Shown: positions 1 to 10,551, numbered from the stretch's first letter. The stretch: 60,000 nucleotides of DNA from Adiantum capillus-veneris (GCA_014529385.2 CM043953.1:88902342-88962341); one strand, 5' to 3'. Made by a program: numbers and translations. Notes: a model not told the origin generated them from the sequence alone.

Positions 1-242
1 CTTTTTCCCACCTCACGTCGATTGGCCGGCCGCAAAGTGCACGGTCCGCTCTCAATGAGTGAAAAGAGACACAAGGGGAGGCTGGACAAGCCCTTCTTTC
101 TTGGGATTCCTGTCACTCTTCAACAAAACATGATTAGAAATCGCCACACCCAAGTAAACTTGGGTTCGTGCGATCGCAACAAGCAAAAAAATTCTTGCGG
201 TTCTTGTGGTTCTTTCCTTGAGAAATGCAGAACACTTCCAAA
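1..242 (-). mobile_element. Leader of an alpha-LTR retroelement (5' UTR side)
   Basis: This stretch closely matches 13866-14103 and in both places lies immediately left of a primer-binding site and an alpha LTR. It is therefore the untranslated leader between gag and PBS of a minus-strand element whose gag and pol lie beyond the left edge. Short open frames here have no recognisable domain. The assignment rests on the internal repeat. Confidence 0.7.
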
Positions 243-254
243 GCTCTGATACCA
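243..254 (-). promoter_or_regulatory. Primer-binding site (initiator-Met tRNA type)
   Basis: The plus strand reads GCTCTGATACCA, so the minus strand reads TGGTATCAGAGC. This is the standard plant retrotransposon PBS complementary to the 3' end of initiator methionine tRNA. It lies one base from an LTR that starts TGTAAGG in plus orientation, which fixes the element as minus-strand with its 5' LTR on the right. Confidence 0.85.
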
Positions 255-255
255 A

Positions 256-1497
256 TGTAAGGTGCAGCGGAATGAATGTTGTATTTTCTCAAGATTAGTG
301 ATCTTTATTGCTCAAGGTTCCTTTTAGTTCTTAGGGAAAGAGAGAGCTTTCCGTCTTATAGTGAGTGGATATTGTGCGTGCAAGTGAATGAGACTGAGAG
401 AAGGAGAGAGAAGAGATACGACATCCGAGAGGTTGTAAAACCCTCCTCCGAAGGCCCCACTCTCGTTGGTGAGAGTGGTCTACTTTGATTGCACAAAGGT
501 GTACAAAGCGTATGCAATGGGACTATGCCGATGACGACGACGGTGGTGACGACGACGACTCGGGCTGAAACTGTGGATCTTCTATATGCTGAATTTCTTG
601 GACTGTTTCGGGGCTGAAAATGGACTGTTTTGGCTGTGTTCTTCGAGGCTACTCTTGAGGATCTTCGGCAACCAATCTGGGACTAAATTTCTACTGTGGC
701 ATAGGCTGAAATCTGCTGGACTTGGCTGCGTTTTTCTTGATGATAAAACTGTTGAAAAAATGCTGAATCTGTTGGTCTATGGCTGCGTTTTGCTGCTGCT
801 GAATTAAACGCTGATGTTGTCTTTCCTTTGCCCAAAACGCTACTGTTGATCTGCTGCAAAAACGCCACCAAGGCTGATGGCTGCTGTGGAAAAACGCCAG
901 CAAGGCTGATGTGAAAACGCTAGCAATGGGGACTTCTGTGGGGCGATCATGCAAGAGGGGAATGCGGGGTATCTGATGTGGCCGCGGTAACTGCAAGAGA
1001 ACACACCGGGCTGATGTCTGTATCCAAAACGCTAGGCTCTGATGGTGTAGGCGAGGTGGGAACTCCAAAACGCCAGGCTTTTGGGGGGGGTACTGCTGAG
1101 AAGTGACCTGTTGAGCGGGAAGCTCCTGCTGCCTCTTCTGTCAGAAAGTGTGAACTTGGGTTTGCTTATATATTAACTTAGCAAAATTGCTCTACCTACT
1201 TTTGTTGGAAAGTCACTTAAAAATAATAAGTGAAAATAACCAAAAGTAGGAAAATAGGCTAAATGCACTGGAAAATTCCCCTAACTGATGCTAATGGATT
1301 TTGATGGGAATTCCGATGGTCATGCTGTGTGCAACCGAAGGATATGCATCTATGCTAAGTGACTGGGCATGCACGGTCTACGAATAGACTCACAAAAGTG
1401 CCAGATCACTGCTAATCTAGACTTGACTGAACTGGCTGAACCCTGCTGTGGTGTAGCTTGTCCACGGACACATAGGGTTGGGATGTGTCACGTGACA
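256..1497 (-). mobile_element. Alpha LTR copy a (5' LTR of element to the left)
   Basis: On the minus strand the LTR begins TGTCACGTGACA and ends CACCTTACA, directly before the PBS, with canonical TG...CA ends and a length of 1242 bp. It is homologous to 14117-15241, to the split copy 16098-16563 plus 25889-26643, and to 38779-39925. A TATA-like ATATATAAG lies on the minus strand near 1164-1172. The downstream part (about 590-1080) carries many short copies of an AAAACGC(C/T)A motif. The flank at 1498 cannot be tested for target duplication because the other LTR is outside the window. Confidence 0.85.
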
Positions 1498-1514
1498 TGA
1501 AAAGTGTTGAAATG

Positions 1515-1600
1515 ACATATATAGTTTTCGATATTTTGCTCAATCTTAATTCGATGGCATATATATTTGTCAATATTTTGCTCAATCTTAATTCGAGGCC
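1515..1600. repeat. Short tandem duplication, period about 41-44 bp
   Basis: A block containing CATATATA followed by ATTTTGCTCAATCTTAATT occurs twice in succession between the alpha LTR and the PPR pseudogene. No function is apparent. Confidence 0.7.
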
Positions 1601-1614
1601 AACTCAGCTAACGA

Positions 1615-4260
1615 AGCACTCTAGCCTTGGTTGATATGTATGCTAGATGTGGTGTAGTTCAAAAAGCACAAAACGTTCTTGAGGAGCTTCTTGTCCCAAA
1701 TGTCGTCTCTTGGGGTGCATTGATTGCGGGATAGGCGCAACAGGAGCAGGGCCAGAAAGCTCTTGGCTGTTTTCAGCGGATGCAAAGAGAGGGGCTCTCT
1801 CCAAATGCAATCACATACGCATGCTTGAGTCCTCATCATGGTCTTCATGCATTTGAACTAGAAGCAGGTGCTCAAAAGAAAGATATGTTGCTTCGCATTA
1901 GAAAGTCACATATTTAGGATCATACTGGTGAGTGTGTACGTTGGTCGATATGTATACCAATTGTGGTGCCAACAAATATCCATAGAGAGGCAAAAAATCC
2001 ACTAACAACTCTAGGGAAGAAGCAATACTCGCAACACAAATCAATTCCAACTGCATTCACCCATGCTTGCACCTTGAAAGTTGGTCACCTTATGCAAGAC
2101 CTTCACACAGGTTTGAGAATCCATGATGTAATTGCTAGTCACGGCCATTGGAGGGGAATGTCATGCTTAACGGTGAGTTGATCAATATGTATGTTGAATG
2201 TGGTGTCCTCACGCAACTACAAAAAGTTCTAGATGAGCTTTTTCTACAAGTTGTCACCTTTTGGAGCATGTTGATTGACATGGTTGTGGCAAGGCAGATC
2301 TCAGGTATTTTAACCACATGAAAAGTGAGGGTTTTTCAACATACGAAGTCTCTTGGAGTGCTCTTATACGACCTTGGCATGTTCTTGATGACCATTTTAC
2401 CTGTAATGTTGCATGTCAGATACATTGAATGATGGGAATGGCATCTCTTGGAATCCACTGTTCGTGAGATATGTACCACAGGAGCATGGCCAAAAGTCTC
2501 TAGGTTGTTTTCAGCTTCCTATCTAGAGTGTGGACTCTGGAATGCATTATTGCAGGATTTGCCCCACTGGAGAAAGCGCCTCTCTCTAGATGCAATGACC
2601 TACGCATGCACCTTGAAGCCATATGGCTCTACGCAAGATGCTAATATGGGCACAAAAATTCGCAATTATATTGTTAGTCAAAGGATATTGTGATTGGCAC
2701 TATCTTGGATGTATGCCAAATGTGGTGCGTTTGAGAAAGCACAAAAAGTGCTTGAGGAGCTTCAGCCTTCCTGTCCAGAATGTCATTTCTTGGAATGCAC
2801 TGATTGCGGGATGTGCGCAACAAGAGCAGGGCTAGAAAGCTCTTGGATATTTTCAGTGGATGCAAAGCAACTGTATCTCTCCAAATTTAGTCAGTTATAA
2901 TTTGGTCTTGAAGGCTATGCTTACATCTTGAAGGTATGTGGCTCTACACAAGTGCTCGAAGAGTTTCCTATCTAGAGTGTGGACTCTTGGAATGCACTGA
3001 TTGCAAGATTTGACCCATAGGGGTAGGGCCAAAATGCTCTAGCAGTTGCAAAGTGGGGGGCCTCTCTCCAAATGCAATCACCTACGCATGCATCTTGAAG
3101 GCATGTGGCTCTATGCAAGATGCTAATATGGGTTAAAAAATTCACAATTATATTATTAGTCAGAGGCTCGTGAAAAAGGATGTCGTGCTTGCCACTATCC
3201 TGGTCGATATGTATGCCAAATGTGGTATGCTTGAGAAATCACTAAAAATGCTTTAGGAGCTTCCTGTCCGGAATGTCGCCTCTTCGAATGCACTGATAGC
3301 GGGATACACACGACAAGAGCAGGGCCAAAATGCTCGAGGCTGTTTTCAGCAGATGCAAAGCAAGTATATCTCTCCAAATTGGGTCACCTATACTTTCGTC
3401 TTGATGGTTTCTCACTAGCCAAAAACTCTTGGAGTGCTCATATAGAAGTTTGATGCCTAGCGCGATCTTACTAAGAAAGCTCTAAACTTTTTCTTTGATG
3501 TAACACAAGGGCACTTCATCAAAATCGTTTCTTGGGTCATTTCTTGGAGTGTGTTGATTGCAGGAAATGCGAGAGCTCAGAGGAAGGATTTGTACTAGCT
3601 CAGGAGGATAAATAGTAAGCTCCTCAACAACGCGCTACTTAAAAAAGATAGATTTACGAAGCTCACAAAAGCACAAGTTTTCTCTTGATGGGCTTCTTGC
3701 CCTGAATGTCATGGCTGATATGCCCAACACGATTGTGGCAAAGATGCACATTGGATGCAAAGGGAAGGCATGTTTCCATATGCAAAATGACATGCTTGGT
3801 GGTGCTTTGGTTGATTCTGTCTGGACTTTTATCACTCGGACTGCAAGATATGTCCAACATGGCTAGGACAAGGAAGCTCTGGGTGGTTTTAACCATATGT
3901 GAAGGGAAGGCCTTTCTCCTACCGCAATATCCTATGCTTACACCATGAAGACTTATGGCCTAATGCAAGACACTTACATGTGGGAGAACTCACAACAAGA
4001 TTATTGGTTGTGCAAAAAGATGTGATTGGTGATACTATGGTTGATAGCATAGATAGACAGAGTGTCAAAAGTGATGAGCTGTCAGAACCAATCCAACAGG
4101 ACAAACAGAGCTTCACCAATTTTTGGGGAACACATTTTTGAAGTTCGTATGCCAAATCTGGTACCCGCATGAAAGCATGAGAAGTTCTTTTTCTGGAATG
4201 TTATCTCTTGAAATGTGTTGATTGTAGGATATACTCAACATGGCTGTGGCAGACTCTTTA
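1615..4260 (+). pseudogene. PLS-type PPR protein pseudogene (decayed)
   Basis: PPR proteins bind organelle RNA one base per repeat and act in editing, splicing and stability. Repeated fragments typical of plant PLS-class PPR proteins appear in all three plus frames. They include VDMYAKCGMLEKS near 3210, NVVSWGALIAG near 1703, SWNALIAGCAQQEQG near 2790, ALIAGYTRQEQGQNARG near 3290, and variants of REGLSPNAITYAC near 1790 and 3900. I count remnants of at least eight repeats spaced about 200-300 bp. Every stretch is interrupted by stops (for example TAG at 1731) and frameshifts. No start, organelle transit peptide or E/DYW C-terminal domain is recognisable. High similarity between successive units suggests a once tandem-duplicated PPR gene. 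The left side abuts the alpha LTR; the right side runs into unassigned sequence. Not expected to make a protein. Confidence 0.88.
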
Positions 4261-4534
4261 TCTTTCTTGCTATTTTTGGGAGAAGAGGAAAAGCGGGTTG
4301 CATGTGCATGCGATGCGCTGCTTCTCTCCCACGTTCCGCAGACAGCGACGCCTTGGCTGTGCAGCAAAAAGAAGACAGGCACGTTTTCCCGTGCGCGACT
4401 CGAAGCTAGATAGCGACAGCCGACCGTAGCCGCCCCACCTACGCCTTCCACAGCGCACGACTAAGGCGGGCGACCAAGGCAAACTCGACCGACAACTCTA
4501 CGGCACCGAGGCTCCGAGGGCTTCCATTGGTGCC
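4261..4534. other. Unassigned sequence, GC-rich
   Basis: Between the last PPR remnant and an LTR relic. I recognise no coding or repeat feature here. Confidence 0.4.
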
Positions 4535-4770
4535 GTTGGCTGTACGCGAGGGGACCGCTGTACGCGAGGTGATCGGGCGCATTTTCGGCCACAAAACAGA
4601 GAATTTAGCGTGCTGCAGATTCTCGCCAGGTTTTGCAAAGTGTCCGTATGCGTCGGGAAAGTCATCTATTGCGTGGGGATACTGTCTGTGAAGCGTCCTA
4701 GTACAGTTATGTTGCCGAAATCGGGCCAGAACAGGCGGATTTTGAGCCCGGATTATGCGTGATAGCTCGT
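4535..4770 (+). mobile_element. Relic of a CV1-type chromovirus LTR, plus orientation
   Basis: The reverse complement of this stretch aligns with 16830-17030 and with 24717-24890, the LTRs of chromovirus CV1. Shared blocks include CTCGCCAGGTTTTGCAAAGT, GTACAGTTATGTTGCCGAAAT with small differences, and GGGGACCG. Divergence is clearly higher than between the two CV1 LTRs, so this is an older or different-subfamily copy. It abuts the 3' end of the LINE at 4782, which may have inserted into or next to it. Confidence 0.75.
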
Positions 4771-4927
4771 AGGAAATGACAAGTTTTTTTTTTTCGAGAA
4801 AAAGATCCTTCTTTTAGTTAATGAAACTGCCCATAGGGCTACGACCTCCTCTACAAGAGAGGACTACAACAATCATGATGGGGAGAGTCTCCCAATGAAA
4901 AAACAACATATGTATAATGAGGCTATA

Positions 4928-5952
4928 TCAGGGGATGGGAGGAGGGAAAAGCCACACAGGTGGACGGTAGTGCCATCTAAGCACATCCTGATCCATGGTG
5001 AAAAATGGCCCAGTTCGCCAAAGTCGAAGGAAAGCCTCTCTGCACTCCCTCATGCGGTCGGAGCTGCCGTGTAGTCTCTCAAACTGTCCTCTGAGAGTAT
5101 GGACCAGCTCAAGCCAAAGATCCCGAACAGTCTCTGCTGGTGGTACAGGGCGAGCCTCGAAGATGCGGAAGCAATGGGCCCGCCAGATGAACCAGAGTGT
5201 CACGCCACTCATGAGCTCCCAACACACCTCTCTCTCACTGCACCACTCCTGTGGAGTAAGCTCTGTGGCAGGCTGGAGTGTAGGTCGCCCCCCCTCCATC
5301 ACTATCATCCTGCTGGTGGATGATAGCTCAAACTGAAGTGCCAGGCCCGTGAGAGTGGACCAAGCAGCTGCCCCGCAAGTGTACTGCTGAGCCGTGGAAA
5401 GAGCGGGCATCAGCCGAAGAACACGCAGCCACACCTGCTCTGCCAAGGGTCAGTCCCAAAGACAGTGACGCTGACTCTCCACAAGATGTTTACAAGCTGT
5501 GCATGTGGACGAGAGACCACGATGCACAAGCCAGCTCCCAACTGCTGTAGCTTTGTGTGCGACCAGCCACTGAAACAAAGTGACTCGCCTCGGAAATTTG
5601 GAGTCCCACAACCTCTCCCAAAAAGCTGCCAAGAACTGAGCTGTGAGACCCTCCTCCTGCCAATGAGGTGCAGCAGGGCGAGCCTCTCTCTGTGCTGCCA
5701 GTATGTGACGTCCCAGTCGAACAATGTACTGAAAGAAAGAGACACCTGGGTGGTCTGCAGAAGAGACGGGGTCCCTCCAAAGCCACTCTCAGGATCCCAC
5801 TGTACTCGTGCCAATGGACAGCACTCCCAAGCCCACAGTCTACAATGTCCAGTCTCAAGAGCAGCTGGGTGAGGGACGCTTACAGCGAGTTGTAGCAGAG
5901 GCCTCGCAGGTGGCAGAGTGCTGTTTTCAGAGGATTCGAGTGGTGGGCTCAT
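4928..5952 (-). pseudogene. LINE ORF2 C-terminus: zf-RVT region and tail
   Basis: Two overlapping minus frames (5410-5952, then 4928-5446) encode the post-RT part of ORF2. The zf-RVT zinc-binding signature is visible near 5460-5530 as SSTCTACKHLVESQRHCLWD. Downstream, residues such as VTLWFIWRAHCFRIFE match the usual helical tail after zf-RVT in plant LINEs. The frame change near 5430 and the loss of everything between RT motif B and this region show it is not translated as one protein. Assignment to the LINE is firm from order and strand. Confidence 0.82.
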
Positions 5953-6012
5953 CTCCCTGAATAGGGAGTGCTAAGCCCCGTAAACCAACCTGCTGAGACA
6001 CAAAAAATCTGC

Positions 6013-6936
6013 TCAGCGCCTCCGCATAGAACAGAAAGAGAGGGGGGCAAGAGGACAACCCCGTCTGACCGAGCGTGTGAGCATGAAGCGCTCACCTCTC
6101 CCTCCTGCCAAAAGCACCTGACTGTGAGGCTGTCTGTACAAAGCTGACACCCCTTTGATCCAAGCATCTGAGAAGCCCATCCTGCGTAGAGTGCCCTCTA
6201 GAAAGTCCCAGTCAACTCTATCGTATGCCTTCTCAAAATCGAGAAGAAGAATCACAAGGTCCTCACCACGGAGCCGTGGCAGGGCAGAAGCCTCCCAAAA
6301 AGTAAAGATGTTGTCAAGGATACCGCATTCCTTGACAAAACCTGTCTGAGTCCCATGTATAAGGCTCTCTAAAAGTGGCTGAATCCTCAAACTCAGAGCC
6401 TTGGCAAGAATTTTGTAGGATGAGTTAAGGAGGGTGATGGGGCGCCACTCTCGAATCTCATCCAAGGAGCCACCCTCCTTGGGAATGAGATAGATCAGGC
6501 CCTCACTAATGCTGTCAGGCATCACTCCTGTGTGCAAAATGTACTGAAAAGCACTACAAAGATTTGGGCCAAGCAGGTCCCAGTACTCCAAGAAAAAACT
6601 GGGAGTCAACCCATCCTCACCTGGACAGCTACCACGAGGGAGGGCCCTAAGAGCCGTGTGCAGCTCCTCAAGCTGAAGTGGCATCTCAAGCCTCTGGCGC
6701 ATCTCCTCTGTCACAAGACATGGCATCTGTGCCCAAACTTGCTCCCTGTATGCATCCTGCCGCTCTGACTGAGGCTCAGCTGACAGTAACTCACGGTAAA
6801 AGTCAGTAACAACTGCACGCATATCCTTGGGCTCACAAGCAACTGACCCATCAGGCCTCCTCAACTGAATGACCTTGGCATGCGAGTGCCGAGGTCTCAC
6901 TGTCTCAAAAAAAGCACCAGTCACTCTGTCACCCAC
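6013..6936 (-). pseudogene. LINE reverse transcriptase, lacks the FADD catalytic box
   Basis: This 307-codon frame carries the RT fingers and part of the palm: GLIYLIPKEGG, REWRPITLLNSSYKI, TGFVKECGILDNI, and motif A as LLLDFEKAYDRVDW with its catalytic aspartate. Motif B is present as RRGCPLAPL. The next expected block, the (Y/F)ADD box that binds the second metal, is absent. After motif B the frame shifts and sequence from 5952 leftward resumes well past the palm. The element could therefore not reverse transcribe. A non-catalytic start codon at 6936 is an accident of frame; the natural ORF2 begins with the endonuclease upstream. Confidence 0.9.
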
Positions 6937-7056
6937 CTGAGTCCACTGAGATGCCTGTCGGTGAAAGGCAAACTCATGTCGTCTCTCCTCTCTGCAGCCC
7001 GGCGAGCTAGAGACTCCTGAAGAAAAAAGTGGCTAAGCTGAGCTAGGCCTGAGGCC

Positions 7057-7208
7057 CATAGTCACAGGGGACGCCCTTTTTCGGGCTTCCCGTCCACACT
7101 TTTCCGTCCCCACTTGCCGTCCCGCTCTCTTTTTTACACTAAAAATCCATTTGAGCCCCATCCCCCGTCCCTCGTTCCCCGTCCCAGAATGCCTCCCTTG
7201 TGACTATG
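7057..7208. mobile_element. hAT-like MITE, 152 bp, perfect 8-bp target duplication
   Basis: Terminal inverted repeats start CATAGTCACAGGGGACG on the left and, read on the other strand, CATAGTCACAAGGGAGGC on the right. The element is flanked on both sides by CTGAGGCC (7049-7056 and 7209-7216). An 8-bp duplication with short TIRs is the signature of hAT-family insertion. The interior is C-rich with repeated CCGTCCC motifs and has no coding capacity. It sits between the endonuclease and RT parts of the LINE ORF2. Removing it and one target copy brings the two coding parts next to each other; one further frame change remains. The family assignment is inferred from TSD length. Confidence 0.85.
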
Positions 7209-8166
7209 CTGAGGCCACTCTGTCTGCAGGTGAAACCTGGCTGTCCATGCCCTCTGTCTTGAGAGCCTCTACCCTCTCTCTGAGTGTTGAGTCCAACAAG
7301 ACCCTCTCTCTGAGTGCTGAGTCCAACAAGACCCTCTCTGGGATGCAAAGCATTGTGCTCCCACTCCTCTGCCCGTCTGCCACTGTGAGGATCACTGGTG
7401 CATGGTCTAAGAAGGATGTCCCTGCCAGGATGCCCACTGATCCCCCCAAGTCACTGAAGTGGTCACTAGTGTAGAAGCGATCTATCCGCGATAGATTCAC
7501 TCCTCCCACTCTGTGGTCCGATCTAGAGAAGGCAAGACTATCTGGGGGCCTCACAAAACCAGAGTGCTGCCATGTATCGGAAACCCTCAAAGTCATACGC
7601 AACCACTCCCAAGCTGCCAACTCGACTCCATGCACAGTAGCATGGCTGCCACCAATCCTGTCAGAAGGGTCCTCCAACATGTTGAAGTCCCCTCCTATAC
7701 ACCAATGATCGGCCTGCGGCAAAGACTCAACAATCTGTGACCAAAACTCTGCACGAGCACTCGCCACATTGGGCGCATAGATGTTCAGGAAGCCCACAAG
7801 GCCACCCTGAACCTGCATAGTAATCCATTGAGCCCTGCCTGGCACAATAATCCCTCTGCCCACAATGGCGTGCTGCAATGAGTCCGCAATAGTCATACAT
7901 ACCCCACCCTGGATGCCTCTAGGTCCAAAAGCAGCTAACCAAAAGGTATCATATCGTCCACGCAAAATCTGACCACATCGCCGAATGCGGCTCTCACACA
8001 GATGGTGCTCTTGAAGCATAAGGAGATCAATCTCTCCTCCCACAAGGCAACGCTGAAGCTCCTTACGCAATCGGCCTGCTGAAACTGGGGCCCACCTAGT
8101 CCCTGCACGTTCCATGAGACGATCCTCATGGGGAGCGAGAGAGAACAGATGCCGGCACAGCAGCAA
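7209..8166 (-). pseudogene. LINE ORF2 endonuclease domain (APE type)
   Basis: The domain nicks target DNA to prime reverse transcription. The N-terminal strand MRIVSWNVQGLGG lies in one frame (8093-8129) and the rest in another, so there is a frameshift near 8085. Further landmarks are LLMLQEHHL with the catalytic glutamate, FLNIYAPN, GGDFNMLE, SRIDRFY and near the end a DHAPVIL block. The usual SDHxP motif has leucine instead of serine. The last 60 residues contain an in-frame 10-residue duplication (RVLLDSxLRE). The frame stops inside the MITE. Family identification is secure; activity is unlikely. Confidence 0.88.
7271..7340. repeat. 30-bp tandem duplication inside the LINE
   Basis: Two near-identical 30-bp units at 7271-7300 and 7301-7330 differ at one base (GTTGA/GCTGA), followed by the start of a third. 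Because the period is a multiple of three it adds ten residues without changing frame. Confidence 0.9.
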
Positions 8167-8299
8167 GACGGGCTATCTTCGAGGCTGGCTTGGATGGGGA
8201 GTAATCCGCATCCGAGCGTTCTCTAGATAGGCGTGACTGCAGTGAGTGCCTAGCCCAAGCCCAAGCAGAGCGAGCCGTGCGTAAAGCAACCTCCTCTGT

Positions 8300-8863
8300 C
8301 TAGGAGTTCTCATGAATGTATACATAGCAAGGCAAACACTGCGTATCAGCAAAGAAGTACAACACAATGTGCCTACATCCTGTTGAGTCTGGGGGTGTCA
8401 CCGCAAACTTGGCCAATGGCCACAAAGTCTGCAGTATATCTGTAACTCCAAGTTCTCCCATGTGGTGAGAGAACTGTAGGACCTGTGTATGCAACCATCC
8501 CACCACTGAGTCGAGGGACCACTCTGTCTCGGCCCTACCACAGAGGGGGAAGGAGAAACCAACTGCTGAGTCCAAGGCCTCTGTCCCCCTAGCGGCGAGG
8601 AACAAAACATGGACCCTGAAGCAGGCTGCCTCATGGTCTGTTGCGGAATCACCGAGAAAACGAGTGAACCCGTAAAGGAAGAAGTCCCAGCGGCGTCGAA
8701 TGTCAATGCTCGTCACACCACAAGGGATAGCTGCAAGGGAAGACGTATGAATCTGCAAAGGGGGCCGCAAGAAGGGCTGACCCTCTCTCGCCAGGCGACT
8801 CATGGCATAGGCGCTGCCAAGAGATCTCCTAGCCGCCGGAGAGGGACCTGTCCCCTGAGTCAA
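8300..8863 (-). pseudogene. LINE segment between ORF1 and ORF2, unrecognised domain
   Basis: A 187-codon open frame overlaps the end of ORF1 by four bases in a different frame, so it may be the C-terminal part of ORF1 after a frameshift. It contains IDIRRRWDFFLYGFTRFLGD and a cysteine-containing end (CLPCYVYIHEN). I do not recognise a named domain. Position between ORF1 and the endonuclease is consistent across the element. Confidence 0.6.
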
Positions 8864-10026
8864 CTGTGAAACTGGAGCAAGAGGGGGGGGCAGAAGGAGC
8901 TGGGGGGAGCGGAGGAGAAGAGGGACGATAGAGGTAGAGGGGCGAGGTGGAGAGGCAATGGGAACAGAAGGCGGGGGGGAGGATGAGGAAGAGGGGGGGC
9001 ACTCTGGGGGGGGGGGAGCGGCTGTCTAGGGTGAAGCGGAGGCGGGGGCTGGCGCAGGGATCTCCTCCTGCTCAAGAGGACCAAAGCGGTTCCCCGTGGG
9101 AACCCACTGCTGCTGAGTAGGCACCTCAGGGCCACTCTGAGTACCAGGCTGACGCTGTGGCCCCTGGCGTCGTCGCGGCCACGGGCCTGTTGCCACCCCT
9201 CCTCCGGTAGAGCCCCAGGCTCGGAGGGTGGCTCTCTATGTGTGCGCTGTTCCGCTGACTGTGGCTGCGGGCCAGCCCTGTCAGGCTGGGGCTGAGGTTG
9301 TGGTGCAGGTCGCGGCCTCCTCCGTGGATAGGCCTTCGCTAGATGGCCCATCTGTCGGCAAATGCAGCACTGGTTCGGGAGGCCCGAGTACTCCACACTC
9401 TGTCTAAACCAACCCCCACTCACCCGAGGCATAAGGATAACCTTCGGGAGCGTGTGGGTATCTCTGACCAAAACTCGAATTGAGGGGATGCCTGCCGCCT
9501 TGGCAGCTACTGATGCTGCCGTACGAGGTGTCTCCATGACAGTCCCAATGACGGAGCCGATCCTAGAAAGAAGTGATAAGTACTCCCTCCGTAAACCCGA
9601 AAAGCAGACTGAGATGGGGATGTCTGCCTCCTCTACTAGAACATCCGAAGCTAGGTCAAAACCATGTCGCCATTGTCGAAAGTGGGCGTGTGATGCTCGG
9701 ATGGCCAATGGACTCATATCTATGACCTTGGACGCCATCTCGGAGGTCTCAAACTCGATCTGATAATAACCCCGTTCGTGAATCTGGACATCCAAGATCT
9801 TGCCCACCTCTGCGAGAAGGCGGGCGTGGAGAAGGTCTCGTAGCTCTCCTCTGCTAGGTCGGGTGCCGAGAATCTTGCAGATGACCGAAGTCGCCTGCAA
9901 GCACTCTACCTCTGCGGCTAGGCTCGCTTGCTCTGCCGGTGAAAGAGCAAGTCGAATGGTGGGCTCAGCGGGGTCGGGCGAGGGGGCTTCGGGCGAGTCC
10001 CTCTGTGGCGGAGCTGGAGCCTCCAT
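8860..10026 (-). pseudogene. LINE ORF1: DUF4283-like nucleic-acid-binding protein
   Basis: ORF1 proteins of plant L1 elements coat the RNA. Starting at the ATG at 10026, residues about 25-150 resemble DUF4283 (for example GYYQIEFETSEMASKVIDM), followed near residue 215 by a zinc knuckle QCCICRQMGHLAKAY. The spacing fits CX2CX4HX4C, but the last cysteine is tyrosine, which should weaken zinc binding. The C-terminal third is rich in proline, arginine and glutamine. Several poly-G runs in this strand (8881-8890, 9007-9018) are likely slippage sites. Length, 388 codons, is within the usual ORF1 range. Confidence 0.85.
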
Positions 10027-10490
10027 TTGTGTCTACTGCTGTGTCGGAGAAGTGGATATAAAGATAACGCTGTAAACAACCTTGACGAGCACTGTCCAAG
10101 GAGGAGTACTGCCAATGCCGGTTGAATGATACCTTCGGGAAGAAAGGCGAAAAAACAAAGGAGGCCGGGGGTGGGCCGCAATGCGGATTGGGCAGGGATA
10201 TGGCGGCGGGCGGGGCAAGGAGGGACAGTGCGCTGGAGGGGTTGCGGGCTGGGATGGGCGCGGCAGCAGGCCAGGGGGGGGTGGTGTGTGGGCAGCGCAC
10301 GGGGCGGACAGGGGGGGAGGCTGCCCAGGAAGGCAGGCAGGGCGGGCTGCGCAGGGGGCGGGCAGGGCAGGCTGCGCAAGGGGGGCAGGGGCAGAGGTGC
10401 AACGCAGGGGCAGGGAGGAGGAATGGCGATGGCGAGGAAGGGGGGGGGGGGGGGGGGGGGGGGGGGCGAGTGGCAGCAGTAGCGAGAAGC
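10027..10490 (-). other. LINE 5' region, GC-rich with 26-base G run
   Basis: Strongly G-rich on the plus strand, ending in an uninterrupted G tract at 10441-10466. Long open frames here on both strands are composition artefacts (poly-Gly/Arg or poly-Pro/Ala). As the upstream part of the LINE it would contain the internal promoter, but I see no specific element. Confidence 0.55.
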
Positions 10491-10496
10491 TTCTTT

Positions 10497-10533
10497 CTTT
10501 TCATTGTCACATTAAGGGTCACATAAAAAGAAA
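10497..10533 (+). repeat. 35-bp inverted copy of the alpha nucleocapsid zinc knuckle
   Basis: The plus strand here encodes FHCHIKGHIKR, the same residues that the minus strand encodes at about 12332-12366 in the alpha element nucleocapsid. The match is about 35 bp and in opposite orientation. It marks a rearrangement at the junction between the LINE and the alpha element remnant. Confidence 0.85.
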
Positions 10534-10551
10534 CCGAGTTAAGTACAGGTT

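Larger units (their letters stand above)
4782..10490 (-). mobile_element. L1-type LINE, nearly full length but defective
   Basis: A non-LTR retrotransposon copies itself by target-primed reverse transcription. On the minus strand the order is a GC-rich 5' region (10027-10490), ORF1 with DUF4283-like region and zinc knuckle, a second ORF1-side segment, APE-type endonuclease, reverse transcriptase, zf-RVT zinc-binding region, a short 3' UTR and an A-tract at 4781-4792. Several frameshifts, a MITE insertion at 7057-7208 and a deletion across the RT catalytic box make it inactive. No flanking target duplication was found. The left flank is an LTR relic; the right flank is the alpha element remnant. 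Confidence 0.9.

Noticed and set aside
4928-5872. Plus-strand frames of 113-135 codons over the LINE tail
   Set aside because: They are antisense to the zf-RVT coding strand, and lack any domain.
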